Below are positions 16,296 to 25,353 of a stretch of 64,000 bases of DNA, in pieces. Source of the stretch: G963667675 sp965249215 (GTDB taxonomy: Bacteria > Chloroflexota > Dehalococcoidia > Lucifugimonadales > UBA3495); assembly GCA_965249215.1 (NCBI GenBank), contig CBDFLN010000002.1, positions 682,001 to 746,000 of the forward strand, given 5' to 3'. Every line of letters starts with the position of its first letter. The first letter of the stretch is position 1. A program made the translations under genes and the position numbers. The notes under the pieces were generated by a model. It was not told the origin of the DNA. It saw nothing but the letters and a program-made list of their open reading frames with translations, and ran no database searches.

Positions 16296-18059
16296 TCACC
16301 GGCCGTGACACCTCTTGAACTTTGTATCAGAACCACACGGACAGAGTTCATTTCGTCCGACTGATATTGGGCCTTGAGCTATATTAGAGGCTGAAACCGG
16401 GTTCCCTGCCTTCAGAGATTCCCGCAAATCAGTCGTCACCGGATAACACGGATTAATCGTCACTCTTCGTTGCCCGTGACGTACATGGAAATAGATATCA
16501 TCAAATATATCGGCGTATGTTGGATCTAGTTGTAAGTGATCGTAGTCTCTGCGCACGAAGTGATGCAAGCCACAGTGCTTGATAAAGGCTCCAACGTAGT
16601 CCAATTCATCGTCCGCGAAAACATTCTCGTGCAACTGTATTCGTTGGGACAATAGGTTCCTAAGCTGCTTTCCATCCCATCTAAAGTACTGCCAGGCCTC
16701 AGCTATCTGTTCCAAGTCCAAGATGTTCACGACCCACGGGTAAGGATCAACGACGGTCTTCGTTAACAAAGGTGATAAGAATGTTGCGAGCGGACCAAAG
16801 CTATCCCTAGTCACACAAACACAGAAGGCATTGTCCGATGCACTTGAAGGTAATCGTAGTACCTCTGAACCCTTCGCATCGTACAATACCAGTTCTTCAT
16901 CTTGCAGCATCTTGTACAAGCGAAGCGACTGGTCATACGCCTTCTGAATGCCAGATTCCGAGCGGAAGCTCCGCTGAAGTCGGACGAAGGCCTTCTCAGG
17001 ATCCCGAAAAGGTTCGTCCATAGGGCTCGCCTTTGCTTCCACGAATAGGCAGATATCCTCAGTGAAGATAATAAGATCATGTTCGCGCTGGTTGTCAGGT
17101 GTTTCAAATACGTTTCTGTATACCCTGGATTCGGAACCGAGGATTCGGCGTAGAACGGCCGTGGAATGATCTTCTAGGGTTTTGTCCCGCTTTCGAAAGT
17201 ACTGTTCTCTGACGGGATCTTTAGCCAACTCTTCCTCGCCTCTTAGCAATATAGCGGTGAGCAAGATGTTGAAATTGAACAACATAGCCTCGTCACTGGA
17301 GATGGAGACCCATGGCCGCGTTTCGACTATGCTGCGGTCAGTAGGATAGTCAATGCGCTGTCCTTCACCGCGACGAACTGTGAAGAGATCCCAGAAGACC
17401 CGCCCTGTATCCCCATATTGCTCGACAAGATCTGAGAGCCTTGTCTTGCCGAGTCGGTTTAGCGCCCGGACAAGTTTGACATCGGGCTCAGCCTGTGTGG
17501 AGGTGGGCGCGTTCCGGATCACTTGGTCTATTTGTTCTTGGAGCTGTTGGCCGATGGCTAAAGCAATCATTAGGGCATCTGAGGCAGAACTTCCCAGAAT
17601 ACGTGACAGTTGGCTATCAAAAGGACTTAGGTATATGCGGATCCGATCACTGACCTGCTCGGCTGAGGCCAATAGTGCCTTCAGGTGATAGTCAAGAAAG
17701 GCGGTCATCGCAACTTGCTCAATGTTACGGTGGTCCTCCGGTCGGTCAGCTATCGCTCCGTCGGTCGGTAGGTACAACTGCATATACGCGCCGCTAAGGG
17801 CTTCCAGCGGATTAACAACTTCGTCCCATTCTTGACCAGAGAATTCCTTTGCATCGAGCGGCTCTGGTGACTCGAGCGTTATCCCTAGTAGCAGACGAAT
17901 TTGCTTCGCGGGTGACGAGAGTTCAGACTGAGGAAATCCATCGCGCTGTTTGACCATGCTGTATCCCACCACACTCTCGGTGGAACAGTCTTGCACTATG
18001 GTTCTGATGTGCTCGATGTTCTCCCTTATGATTTCAAGGAGATCAGTTGGTCCACTCAT
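16296..18059 (-). CDS. PD-(D/E)xK-like nuclease with SEC-C zinc motif, function unknown
   Basis: This protein of about 587 residues matches no named family I recognise. Counting from the possible GTG at 18071 (four residues upstream), residues 329-348 read EHDLIIFTEDICLFVEAKAS; E-x2-D...E-x-K is a plausible PD-(D/E)xK nuclease core. The last 20 residues are a SEC-C zinc motif, CPCGSDTKFKRCHG, a Cys/His metal-binding tail found in SecA and many DNA-associated proteins. The N-terminal 300 residues look mainly helical. ATG at 18059 (MSGPTDLLEI) is preferred. Base composition looks lower in GC than the neighbours and it stands alone beside an IS element, suggesting acquisition. A nucleic-acid or defence role is possible but unproven. 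Confidence 0.6.
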   Translation of the reverse strand: MSGPTDLLEIIRENIEHIRTIVQDCSTESVVGYSMVKQRDGFPQSELSSPAKQIRLLLGITLESPEPLDAKEFSGQEWDEVVNPLEALSGAYMQLYLPTDGAIADRPEDHRNIEQVAMTAFLDYHLKALLASAEQVSDRIRIYLSPFDSQLSRILGSSASDALMIALAIGQQLQEQIDQVIRNAPTSTQAEPDVKLVRALNRLGKTRLSDLVEQYGDTGRVFWDLFTVRRGEGQRIDYPTDRSIVETRPWVSISSDEAMLFNFNILLTAILLRGEEELAKDPVREQYFRKRDKTLEDHSTAVLRRILGSESRVYRNVFETPDNQREHDLIIFTEDICLFVEAKASPMDEPFRDPEKAFVRLQRSFRSESGIQKAYDQSLRLYKMLQDEELVLYDAKGSEVLRLPSSASDNAFCVCVTRDSFGPLATFLSPLLTKTVVDPYPWVVNILDLEQIAEAWQYFRWDGKQLRNLLSQRIQLHENVFADDELDYVGAFIKHCGLHHFVRRDYDHLQLDPTYADIFDDIYFHVRHGQRRVTINPCYPVTTDLRESLKAGNPVSASNIAQGPISVGRNELCPCGSDTKFKRCHGR

Positions 18060-18400
18060 TAAGCCATGCACCTCATGAGGTCCAACTTTTTCTCGGTCAC
18101 TTGTCCCAAGCTCAGGTCACTTCTCCACTAGTCCTCAATGGTGTGGGCACGACCAGGTAGCGTTTCTCTCTAGGCGGTTCGACATACCGGCTAAGCATGG
18201 GAGTCAACTGCCCTTCAGACCCCTCCAGTTTTCGGACCACTGGGCGATAGCCAGGCAATCTCCGCCACGGGCTGTAGTCGCAAGGTCTCAGAGCCTGTCG
18301 CTGGCTCCACGTATGAATCCGCTTCGGTTGACAGTCTCCTGGCATCCCTGAGCAGCCCATTTGCACCAATCCGAAATACTCTCTAGGAAGACACCATTAA
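18060..18400. other. Gap left of the IS element, no gene seen
   Basis: About 340 bp between the PD-(D/E)xK/SEC-C gene and the IS. Short open frames here lack ribosome-binding sites and recognisable content. The final bases TTAA (18397-18400) are repeated on the far side of the IS. Confidence 0.4.
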
Positions 18401-20120
18401 GCCCGAATCCACCGAAGGACACCGATGGACGGCGTGAGGAAAGCGGAAGGGGGATGAGGGAGCTACAGGGGAAATAGCCTGGGTTCCATTTGGGGTAGGG
18501 AGGTCGGCGGACGGTCTTCATCGCCGCACAGGGGCCCCTATGGGCGTCTGCAGGAGCTGCGATGCGCGGGATGGCGAGAGAATACGCAGCAGGGAACTCT
18601 CTCGGACCGGGCTGGCGCGAGTCTGCGGGGATCTTCGGTTGTCCGGTGGGTGGGTCGGTCGCCGACGGTGCCGTCAGGCCGGGAGTGGAATGGCTCGCAG
18701 CCGGGCCAAGGCGCGGCTGAACTTCTCAGCCCAAGGCCAGCGATCCGGAAGATGCAGGGTCAACCGGCGTGCCGAGCGGGTGAGCCGTCCGGCCAGGGAG
18801 AAGAACCGCCGCCGGAGGGTCTTGGTGGTGGCTATCCGCTCTCCCAGACCGATCCGCGCGGTCCAGCGGGCCAGGTTGTGGGCCATCGTCTGGACGGCCA
18901 GCCAGGCGCCGTTGGCGGCGAAGCGGCCCGAGGGGAGATGGTTGAGCCCGACGCCGTACTTGAGGTCGCGTATGGCATTCTCGATCTCGGCGTGGCGGCG
19001 ATGGTCAGCCTCCAGTTCGAGCAACTCCCCGTCCCGGTCGGTGATGAACCCGTGATAGCTGTATTTGGCGAAGAGGGCCAACTGGGAACCGGGCGTGGGC
19101 TTCACACGCCGGACGATGAGCCGCACCGGCGCGGCGTCAGGTTCACTCTGGAAGGGAGTGCAGGTGGTCTCGGCCACATCGGCGGCGCCGTCCATCCAGT
19201 AGGGAATGGGAGTCCAGGCATCCTCGGGTATCGTCTCGATGAGATTGCGCAGGCTCTTGTGCTGGCGGATGGTGATGGAGAAGCGGACATCCATCTTGCG
19301 GCAGACGGATACCACGCCATGAGTGTAGAACCCGCTGTCGGCCCGTAGCGTGAGTCGTCCGTTGGCCCCGGCGTAGCGTACCCGCCCCACCGTCTCCCGC
19401 AGAAAGTGGGCGGCGCCCCGGGCGGTGTTGGCGCGGCCCTCGCGCAGCCGGGACATCAGCACGTCGCCGGTGCCGGCGGCGACGGCCAACAGCGGGTGAT
19501 AGCCCCGCTTGCCGGTATAGCCGTGGTGGCGTGCGCCCTCCTTGGCCAGTCCGTAGGTCTCGCAGATGGTGGAGTCCAGGTCAATGGTCAGGGGCCCGTC
19601 GCCGGGTCCCGCCCCGGCCTGCCAAGCCCGGGCCAGCAACTCGCGGCTCACCCGGTCGAGTTGACGGACGTGGCCCCACCGGAAGCTGCGCAGGAAGGTG
19701 CCCAGGGTGGATGGCGCCTTGACCGTGCCGCCCAGGGTGCAGGCCGTCCCCCCGGTGCGCAACACATCGGCGTCGTCAATGCAGTCGCCCCCAGCCAGCG
19801 CAGACGCCACCAGCGTCATCATCTTGTCGCTCGTGTTCGCCCGCCCCGGGGCATCGCCCAGGTCGAGGCGCTGCCGGACGAGTTCGGGCAGGCCGAGGTG
19901 CCGCGCCAGGGTGGCCGGAAGGAGCAGCCCGGCATTGGCCACCAAGCGGCGGTCGTCGAAGGTGATTTGGATCCGGTCGGGGTGGTTGCGTGGCAGCATC
20001 TATTGGGTGCTCCTTTTCCGGGGTCGGTTTTTTGCTACAAAACCATTATCCCAGAAGCACAGGAGCACCTTCTTGCCGCTTCAGGACGCTAACCCGACGC
20101 CCTCCTTCGGTGGATTCGGG
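18401..20120 (-). mobile_element. Complete IS1380-family-like insertion sequence, copy 1
   Basis: The element is about 1.72 kb. It carries an 18-bp perfect terminal inverted repeat, cccgaatccaccgaagga at 18402-18419 with its complement at 20103-20120. TTAA flanks both sides (18397-18400 and 20121-20124), consistent with a 4-bp target duplication. It encodes one transposase on the minus strand. Left of the transposase stop are about 270 bp without a gene. Copy 2 begins at 63211 and appears identical over the 790 bp visible. Intact ends and gene suggest recent or current mobility. Confidence 0.9.
18674..19999 (-). CDS. IS1380-family-like DDE transposase
   Basis: This 441-residue transposase catalyses cut-and-paste or copy-type movement of the surrounding IS. 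DDE-like residues stand in TIDLDSTICETYG (first Asp, about 158-170), LTLRADSGFYTHG (second Asp, about 240) and HAEIENAIRDLKYGVG (the Glu, about 345-360). This order and the last motif are typical of the IS1380 group. Length agrees with that family (about 430-470). ATG at 19999 starts about 120 bp inside the right end of the element. No frameshift or stop is seen, so the copy looks functional. Confidence 0.9.
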   Translation of the reverse strand: MLPRNHPDRIQITFDDRRLVANAGLLLPATLARHLGLPELVRQRLDLGDAPGRANTSDKMMTLVASALAGGDCIDDADVLRTGGTACTLGGTVKAPSTLGTFLRSFRWGHVRQLDRVSRELLARAWQAGAGPGDGPLTIDLDSTICETYGLAKEGARHHGYTGKRGYHPLLAVAAGTGDVLMSRLREGRANTARGAAHFLRETVGRVRYAGANGRLTLRADSGFYTHGVVSVCRKMDVRFSITIRQHKSLRNLIETIPEDAWTPIPYWMDGAADVAETTCTPFQSEPDAAPVRLIVRRVKPTPGSQLALFAKYSYHGFITDRDGELLELEADHRRHAEIENAIRDLKYGVGLNHLPSGRFAANGAWLAVQTMAHNLARWTARIGLGERIATTKTLRRRFFSLAGRLTRSARRLTLHLPDRWPWAEKFSRALARLRAIPLPA

Positions 20121-20179
20121 TTAAGGTCCCTTCCATCCCGGTACTTAGTTGACTTCCTGAGTGTTCCGCAATAGGTGAC

Positions 20180-20449
20180 CTATGCGGCGACCTCGACCGA
20201 ATTGTGGTCGACTGTGGTTGCCACCTCGTAGGTCACGACCCAACGGGCGTTCTTGACACCTACATTAGTTCCGTAGTGACTATAGGGATAACGAATTACC
20301 GTGCCAGGCCGATACTCACTTCTGGTCTGAAACGGCTTGCGGAGTCTTCAATCAGGTCTGCCCTGGCGATAACCTGATTAGCTTCAAGTCCTTCGGTCAC
20401 TGGAGCCTCTTTAAGAAGTGCTTAGTTTCTCAACTTGGTCCGTTTTCAT
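20180..20449 (-). pseudogene. Possible frame-broken small gene beside the IS
   Basis: Reading the minus strand from ATG at 20449 gives MKTDQVEKLSTS then a stop. In another frame follows KEAPVTEGLEANQVIARADL, and in a third TRSEYRPGTVIRYPYSHYG and TYEVATTVDHNSVEVAA ending at 20180. Each part looks protein-like and they adjoin in order, so this may be one decayed gene with two frame breaks. No family is recognised. The remaining bases to the tRNA at 20563 hold no evident gene. Confidence 0.3.
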
Positions 20450-20562
20450 CTCCCTTAACAATGGTTCGAGGCACAGGCATCCCAGCCTTTTACCATATTC
20501 CTAATATCGGGAGTTCTTCAGTCTAAATTGTAGGTCCAACGAACTGATCGCATCAGGGACAG

Positions 20563-20634
20563 TGGGCCCGGCAGGAGTCGAACCTGCGACCCGCCGGTTA
20601 TGAGCCGGCTGCTCTGCCGCTGAGCTACGGGCCC
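20563..20634 (-). tRNA. tRNA with CAU anticodon (elongator Met or lysidine-type Ile)
   Basis: The minus strand folds with acceptor GGGCCCG/CGGGCCC, discriminator A, and anticodon loop CTCATAA between GCCGG/CCGGC (anticodon CAU). The first base pair is G-C, so it is not an initiator tRNA. CCA is not encoded. Elongator Met and tRNA-Ile2 (modified CAU) cannot be separated with certainty by eye. Confidence 0.9.
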
Positions 20635-20736
20635 GGGGATGTTAGATTATGCCCCGCCTCTTACGGGTGTCAAGAAGCGTGCTGGTGGCGCCGCGCATCC
20701 TGCCGCAAGCTGCCTGGCCAGGTCGTGAAGCAAGCT

Positions 20737-22089
20737 CTAGAGGTTCGCCAGCCGTTCCCGGTAGTCCGGGTCCCACGCCGCCATCAACCCCCGTTTCATC
20801 GCCTCCTCAGGCGGGACCCTTACCTCCAGGTTCCCGCTGGTCGGCACGGTGGCTACCACCGCATCCTGGACCAAGGCCTCATAGTAGCTGTGACCAAGGC
20901 CCAGCAGGTCTTCGATGAGCGGCTGGTTGTCCTGGCCGAACGTCGGAGACGGACCTCTTATACTTAGCGGGGTCTTGGAGAACTTATATGGCCGGCCCAT
21001 AAAGGACCTGGTCCCCATGTTCCGCTCAGCAGGGTACGCGACTCGCTCCAAAAACCCGCGGCTCTGGTAATGCGGGTCGAAATGGACGTCCTTGCCAGTC
21101 AAGACCGGCCCGGCGGGAATGCCCTCGCCCTGCAGCGTGTGCATCAACGCGTGCTTGTCGAAGCCCGAAGTCCATCCGCTTACGGCCTCATCGATGCGGT
21201 CGTGGTTGCTCTGGCGTCCTGGGATGCCGGCCAGACCGGGGTCTTCCGCCATATCCTCCCTGTCCATCAACCGGCAGAGCGCTTGCCACTGCTCGTCGCT
21301 CCCCACCGACAATGTAATCCACTGGTCGTCCCCCAGGGCCGGATAGCAGCCCTGCGGGGCCCGGTAGGGATGCCGGTTGCCGATCCGCCCTCCCACCCGA
21401 CCGTTGGCGATGGCGTCCATCAGGTACTCTGAGGTGAGCATCGCCCCCGACTGGTACATCGCCAGGTCAATCCACTGGCCTTTACCCGTGCGGTTCCGGT
21501 AGCGCAGCGCCGCCGTGATGGCGAACATGGCGGACCAGGTAGACAGAAAGTCTACGAACGATGCCCCGGCTTTGGACGGCGCCCCCCCGGGATAGCCGGT
21601 AATCCAGCAGTGCCCGTGGGTCGCCTCCTGGGTCGTCGCCTGGGCCGGATAAGAAGAATAGGGCCCGTCCCCGTGGCCGTAGCCGGTGTTTGAGACCATG
21701 ATGATGTCCGGCTTGATTTTTCTCAGGTTGGGATAGTCCAGGCCCCAGCGCCGCATCACCCTGGGCGTGAAGTTCTCCATCACCACGTCGCTGATGCTGG
21801 CCAGCTGCCTGAACAGGTCACGTCCCCGCTCGTCCGTCATGTCCAGCGCCAGAGACCGCTTGCCCCGGTGCATCAGGTTGTACGTCGATGACCGGTTCCA
21901 CCAGTCATCCCCCGGGTCTCCGTCGGGAAACGTGGCTGCCAGCCCCCCCGTCCGCGATATGTCGGGACGCCCCGGGCCCTCCAGCTTGATTACCTCGGCG
22001 CCAAAGTCGGCCATCAGCCCGCCGCAATAGGGCAGGGCGAAGACGTAAGTGGAATCCACCACGCGGATTCCATCCAAAGGCAAAGTCAA
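20737..22089 (-). CDS. CaiB/BaiF family III CoA-transferase
   Basis: This 450-residue family III acyl-CoA transferase is predicted to move CoA between carboxylic acids in the cytosol. The N-terminus LPLDGIRVVDSTYVFALPYCG and GLMADFGAEVIKLEGPGRPD are typical, and GKGQWIDLAMYQSG holds the segment carrying the catalytic Asp of the family. It precedes a stretch typical of the small domain (about 200-330). The upstream gene (22127-23320) on the same strand is a second family III enzyme with a 37-bp gap, so the two are probably one operon and may form a heteromer or act on related substrates. Substrate unknown. Confidence 0.9.
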   Translation of the reverse strand: MTLPLDGIRVVDSTYVFALPYCGGLMADFGAEVIKLEGPGRPDISRTGGLAATFPDGDPGDDWWNRSSTYNLMHRGKRSLALDMTDERGRDLFRQLASISDVVMENFTPRVMRRWGLDYPNLRKIKPDIIMVSNTGYGHGDGPYSSYPAQATTQEATHGHCWITGYPGGAPSKAGASFVDFLSTWSAMFAITAALRYRNRTGKGQWIDLAMYQSGAMLTSEYLMDAIANGRVGGRIGNRHPYRAPQGCYPALGDDQWITLSVGSDEQWQALCRLMDREDMAEDPGLAGIPGRQSNHDRIDEAVSGWTSGFDKHALMHTLQGEGIPAGPVLTGKDVHFDPHYQSRGFLERVAYPAERNMGTRSFMGRPYKFSKTPLSIRGPSPTFGQDNQPLIEDLLGLGHSYYEALVQDAVVATVPTSGNLEVRVPPEEAMKRGLMAAWDPDYRERLANL

Positions 22090-22126
22090 ATGCTACCTCG
22101 GTTTAAGGCCGGTAACTCTCAACCGG

Positions 22127-23320
22127 CTAGATTACCTTTAGCTCCCTGAGCCGGGACATTTCCGGCCCGGTGTAACCCAGGCCGTCCACGTATATTTCCC
22201 GGTTGTGCTGGCCCAGCGTCGGTGCGGGCCGGCACTCGCCGTAGGGCGTTAGGCTCATGTTGAACAACACGGCCGGGACCTTGATTTTCCCCATCACCGG
22301 ATGCTGGATTTCCCGGAAGAATTCCCGCGACTCCAGTTGCGGGCACTGGGCCAACTCCAACGGGTCCTGCACTACCCCGAACAGAATCCTCGCCTTGGCC
22401 GCCTTGGGAAACAGGTCCCACTTGCTTTGGTCCTTGATGGACTCAATGACGATCTGGTCCAGCTCTTCTCCGTGTAAAGCCCGTTGCGCTTGGTCGGAAA
22501 ACCTGCTTTCCAGCAGCTCAGGCGCGTCGAAAAAGCCGGCGATGTCCTCCCACGACGCCCCGCCCCCGGGCTGCACGATTATCCAGCCGTCGGCGCAGGG
22601 CATCGGGTTGCCGAAGTTGCTGCCGCTGGCCCGGCGGCGGGCTTGCGTCCCCCCTGTAAACGCGTACATGGTCTGGGTGGCCATCATCGTCGAGGCCACG
22701 CACTCAGTGACCGACAGGTCTATGTGCTCGCCCAAGCCGGTACGTTCTCGCGCAAACAGGGCTATTGAAGTGGCCGCTGCGCCGTTCAACCCGCCTTCAT
22801 ATTGGGCCTGGAATCCGCCGTGCTTCAGGGGCTCCCGCCCCTGCACGCCGCTGATGCTCATGATCATGCCCATGGCGTAGTTGACGATTTCTTCCCCTTG
22901 GTACCGGCTGTAGGGACCCGTCTGGCCGAAAGGCGTAATCGAAGTCATTACCAGCCCCGGATTCAACTCCTCCAGGACCTGGTAGCCCAGCCCAATCGAC
23001 TCTAAGTAGCCGGGCTTGAAGGACTCGACTATGACGTCCACGTGCGGGACCAGCGCCTTCAAGATTTCCCGTCCCTCCGCAGTCTCCAAATTTACCGTAG
23101 CGCCCTTCTTGTTCAGGTTCATCACCAAAAAGAACAGGCTTTTCTCCGGGTGGTGGTCGTCGCCGAAGAACGGCCCCATGCCGCGCAGAGCCGCCCCTTC
23201 CGGCGGCTCCAGCTTCAACACGTCGGCGCCGTAGTCGGCCAGCAAGCGGCCGCAAAAGGACCCGGCGATGTCCTCGCTCAGGTCCAACACTTTCACGTCC
23301 TCCAGCAAGCCACCCGGCAC
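22127..23320 (-). CDS. CaiB/BaiF family III CoA-transferase
   Basis: This 397-residue family III CoA-transferase has an N-terminal segment LLEDVKVLDLSEDIAGSFCG, LLADYGADVLKLEPPEG, the FGQTGPYSRYQG loop and GLGEHIDLSVTECVA, where the catalytic Asp is expected. It is of usual family length. It heads a two-gene minus-strand operon with the enzyme at 20737-22089. These enzymes activate or exchange CoA on organic acids such as carnitine, bile acids or aromatic acids; which one is not evident here. A repeat-rich stretch lies upstream. Confidence 0.9.
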   Translation of the reverse strand: MPGGLLEDVKVLDLSEDIAGSFCGRLLADYGADVLKLEPPEGAALRGMGPFFGDDHHPEKSLFFLVMNLNKKGATVNLETAEGREILKALVPHVDVIVESFKPGYLESIGLGYQVLEELNPGLVMTSITPFGQTGPYSRYQGEEIVNYAMGMIMSISGVQGREPLKHGGFQAQYEGGLNGAAATSIALFARERTGLGEHIDLSVTECVASTMMATQTMYAFTGGTQARRRASGSNFGNPMPCADGWIIVQPGGGASWEDIAGFFDAPELLESRFSDQAQRALHGEELDQIVIESIKDQSKWDLFPKAAKARILFGVVQDPLELAQCPQLESREFFREIQHPVMGKIKVPAVLFNMSLTPYGECRPAPTLGQHNREIYVDGLGYTGPEMSRLRELKVI

Positions 23321-23499
23321 AATACCTCCAGGGTCGGCACGACTCTAGGTCGACAGGAAGCCCCCTGACTGGGGACACGGCATCCTCAAGACCGTTGGGA
23401 ATTGTAAACGAACCGCCAACGTCCTGGCTAGCTCCGCCTTCTCCAGGTTGGGCCCGAGGCCTCTGCAACACCTTGCCCCTCCCATCGTAGGGGCGAATC

Positions 23500-23527
23500 G
23501 TAGGGGCGAAAGATTTTTCGCCCCTAC
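23500..23527. repeat. Family A hairpin repeat (GTAGGGGCGAAA...)
   Basis: An imperfect 28-bp palindrome starting gtaggggcgaaag and ending with cttttcgcccctac-like bases, preceded at 23487-23499 by another partial arm. Related copies lie at 32033-32060, 45364-45391, 45582-45609 and 62177-62199. Confidence 0.8.
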
Positions 23528-23558
23528 GGCATCCATCAACGACTGCCGCCACCCCCCA

Positions 23559-23845
23559 ACCCGTCATTCCCCCGCCCCAACCCGTCATTCCCCCGCCCCA
23601 CCAGGCATTCCCGCGCTCCAACCCGTCAATCCCGCGCTCCAATCCGTCAATCCCGCGCTCCAACTCGTCATTCCCGCGCCCCACCAGTCATTCCCGCGCT
23701 CCAACCCGTCAATCCCGCCCCCAACTCGTCATTCCCCCGCCCCACCAGTCATTCCCGCGCTCCAACCAGTCATTCCCGCGCTCCAACCCGTCAATCCCGC
23801 GCTCCAACTCGTCATTACCGCCCCCACCTCGTCATTACCGCCTGC
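23559..23845. repeat. About 20-bp tandem array (CGTCATTCCCGCGCTCCAA)
   Basis: About 14-15 degenerate copies of a 20-21 bp unit, each containing CGTCATTCCCGC or a close variant, are arranged head to tail without spacers. The unit resembles the arm of the family C hairpin (TCATTCCCGCG...CGGGAATC) seen elsewhere in the window, so the array probably grew from one such element. Confidence 0.85.
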
Positions 23846-23949
23846 GCGGGAATCTCGCCTCCTGACCCGTCTTAGAACCCCGCTTTCGGAGACCTTTGCA
23901 CACCCGTCATCCCCGCGCTTGAAGATCATTGCGTTGCCCCGGGCCTGGG

Positions 23950-23991
23950 CTGTCCGTTCGTCCTGAGGGAAATCGAAGGGCGAACGGACAG
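23950..23991. repeat. Family B hairpin repeat (CTGTCCGTTCG...CGAACGGACAG)
   Basis: Eleven-base arms ctgtccgttcg and cgaacggacag enclose a conserved core tcctgagggaaatcgaagg. Close copies lie at 27409-27450, 27559-27600, 31951-31980, 40204-40243, 41099-41134, 41219-41260 and 45476-45514, with variants at 45945-45980 and 50154-50580. The core is conserved even where it does not pair, so the family spreads as a unit. Confidence 0.85.
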
Positions 23992-24184
23992 CCGCGGTTG
24001 TGCTACGGACTCCGAAAGCGGGAATCTCGCGCCCCCTTTTCCACCCGCAGCGCCCACCCGGCGGCGGTTGACGCGCCCCAGGCGCCGTAGTATAGTCCGG
24101 GCCATCCCAAAGGGCCCAATTCAGGAAATTCAACTTGCCCCGGGGCGGCGCGGCCGCCTCGGGATGCGGCAAAAGGATGGAGCA

Positions 24185-24979
24185 ATGCGGTTTCAAGACA
24201 AGGTGGCGGTAATCACCGCGGCTGCCAGCGGTATAGGACAAGCCACCGCCAAGATCATGGCGGGCGAAGGAGCCAAGCTGGTGGCTGTGGATATAAGCGC
24301 CCCAGGCCTTGCAGCGATGGCCGAGGAGATAGAGGCCGCCGGCGGCGATGTCACCACCATGCAGGCCAATGTGCTGGATACCGCAGAAGTAGAGAACATG
24401 GTGGACTCGATTGTCGGGAAGTTCGGACGCATCGACATCCTGGTAAATGCGGTAGGCGGCAGCAACGTGCTCGTTGACACCGACGGAAACAAGTCTGCCC
24501 TCATGGCTAATAACGCAGCCTTAGTGGAGGAGTTGAGCCCGGAGGAATGGGATACCTCCATTGACTTCAACCTCCGCGGGACCTTCTTGTGCACCCGGGC
24601 CGTCGTGCCCCACATGAAGAATCAAGGCAGCGGGAAGATAGTAAACTTCTCCTCCATTTCCGGCCACGCCGTCGGCGATACGAACACCGCCTATGTCGCG
24701 GCCAAGGCGGGCATCATTGCCTTCACCAAGAAAGTTTCCACTGAATTGGGCCCCTTCGGGATAAACTGCAACGCAATCGCCCCTGGGGTCACCTTGACCG
24801 GCAGAGCGCAGAGCAGTTGGGCCAACAAGACGGAAGATGAGAAGCGGGTCTTCACCGACCGCATACCCATGAAGCGTCTGGGTCAACCGGTGGACCAGGC
24901 CAACGCCGTCGCCTTCCTGTCGTCGGCTGAGTCCGACTACATAACCGGCGTGACCATCGACGTGAGCGGCGGCCGCTAG
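24185..24979 (+). CDS. Short-chain dehydrogenase/reductase (SDR)
   Basis: This 264-residue SDR oxidoreductase has the cofactor motif TAAASGIG at about residues 11-18, NAVGG near 87-91, and the active site NFSSISG followed by YVAAKAG. Asp at the end of the second strand (VAVDIS) favours NAD(H). The frame extends to 24068, but ATG at 24185 has a good ribosome-binding site (AGGATGGAG) and gives the standard SDR N-terminus. Of usual length and complete. Substrate unknown; it is similar in class to the SDRs at 5944-6804 and 51475-52245 but not closely so. Confidence 0.9.
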   Translation: MRFQDKVAVITAAASGIGQATAKIMAGEGAKLVAVDISAPGLAAMAEEIEAAGGDVTTMQANVLDTAEVENMVDSIVGKFGRIDILVNAVGGSNVLVDTDGNKSALMANNAALVEELSPEEWDTSIDFNLRGTFLCTRAVVPHMKNQGSGKIVNFSSISGHAVGDTNTAYVAAKAGIIAFTKKVSTELGPFGINCNAIAPGVTLTGRAQSSWANKTEDEKRVFTDRIPMKRLGQPVDQANAVAFLSSAESDYITGVTIDVSGGR

Positions 24980-25264
24980 CAAACCCGGGGCAGCCAACCT
25001 CCTGGCCCACTAGCCAGTCCATCCGGACCCCGGCATGGCTACGGCCTGTCGTGCGCCCGCATCGGGCCAGGGGTCGGACTACCTGCTTCCCCCCGGACCA
25101 GCCCCCTCGACGTACCGACCGCTGACCACTTTCCGATGCTCCCAATCCCGTCGGCTAGAACGCGGACGGCGTCTTCAACCTGAAAAGCATCTACACCGCA
25201 CCGCCGCTAAATCGGCCCGTGCCTCGCACGGTGTCCGTGGCATTCCCATTAGATTACATAACAT

Positions 25265-25301
25265 ACGGCAGGCAAGCCCTCGTTGGGGGCCTGCCTGCCG
25301 T
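25265..25301 (+). terminator. Hairpin terminator-like element
   Basis: Arms acggcaggcaagccc (25265-25279) and gggcctgcctgccgt (25287-25301) pair with one mismatch over 15 bp, followed by GTTAT. It lies between the plus-strand SDR and the convergent lipoprotein gene and may serve either. The rest of 24980-25353 holds no gene. Confidence 0.55.
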
Positions 25302-25353
25302 GTTATCTCGGCGTTTTTCTGTAACCGCTACGCCTGGACGTGGAAGGGGATCG

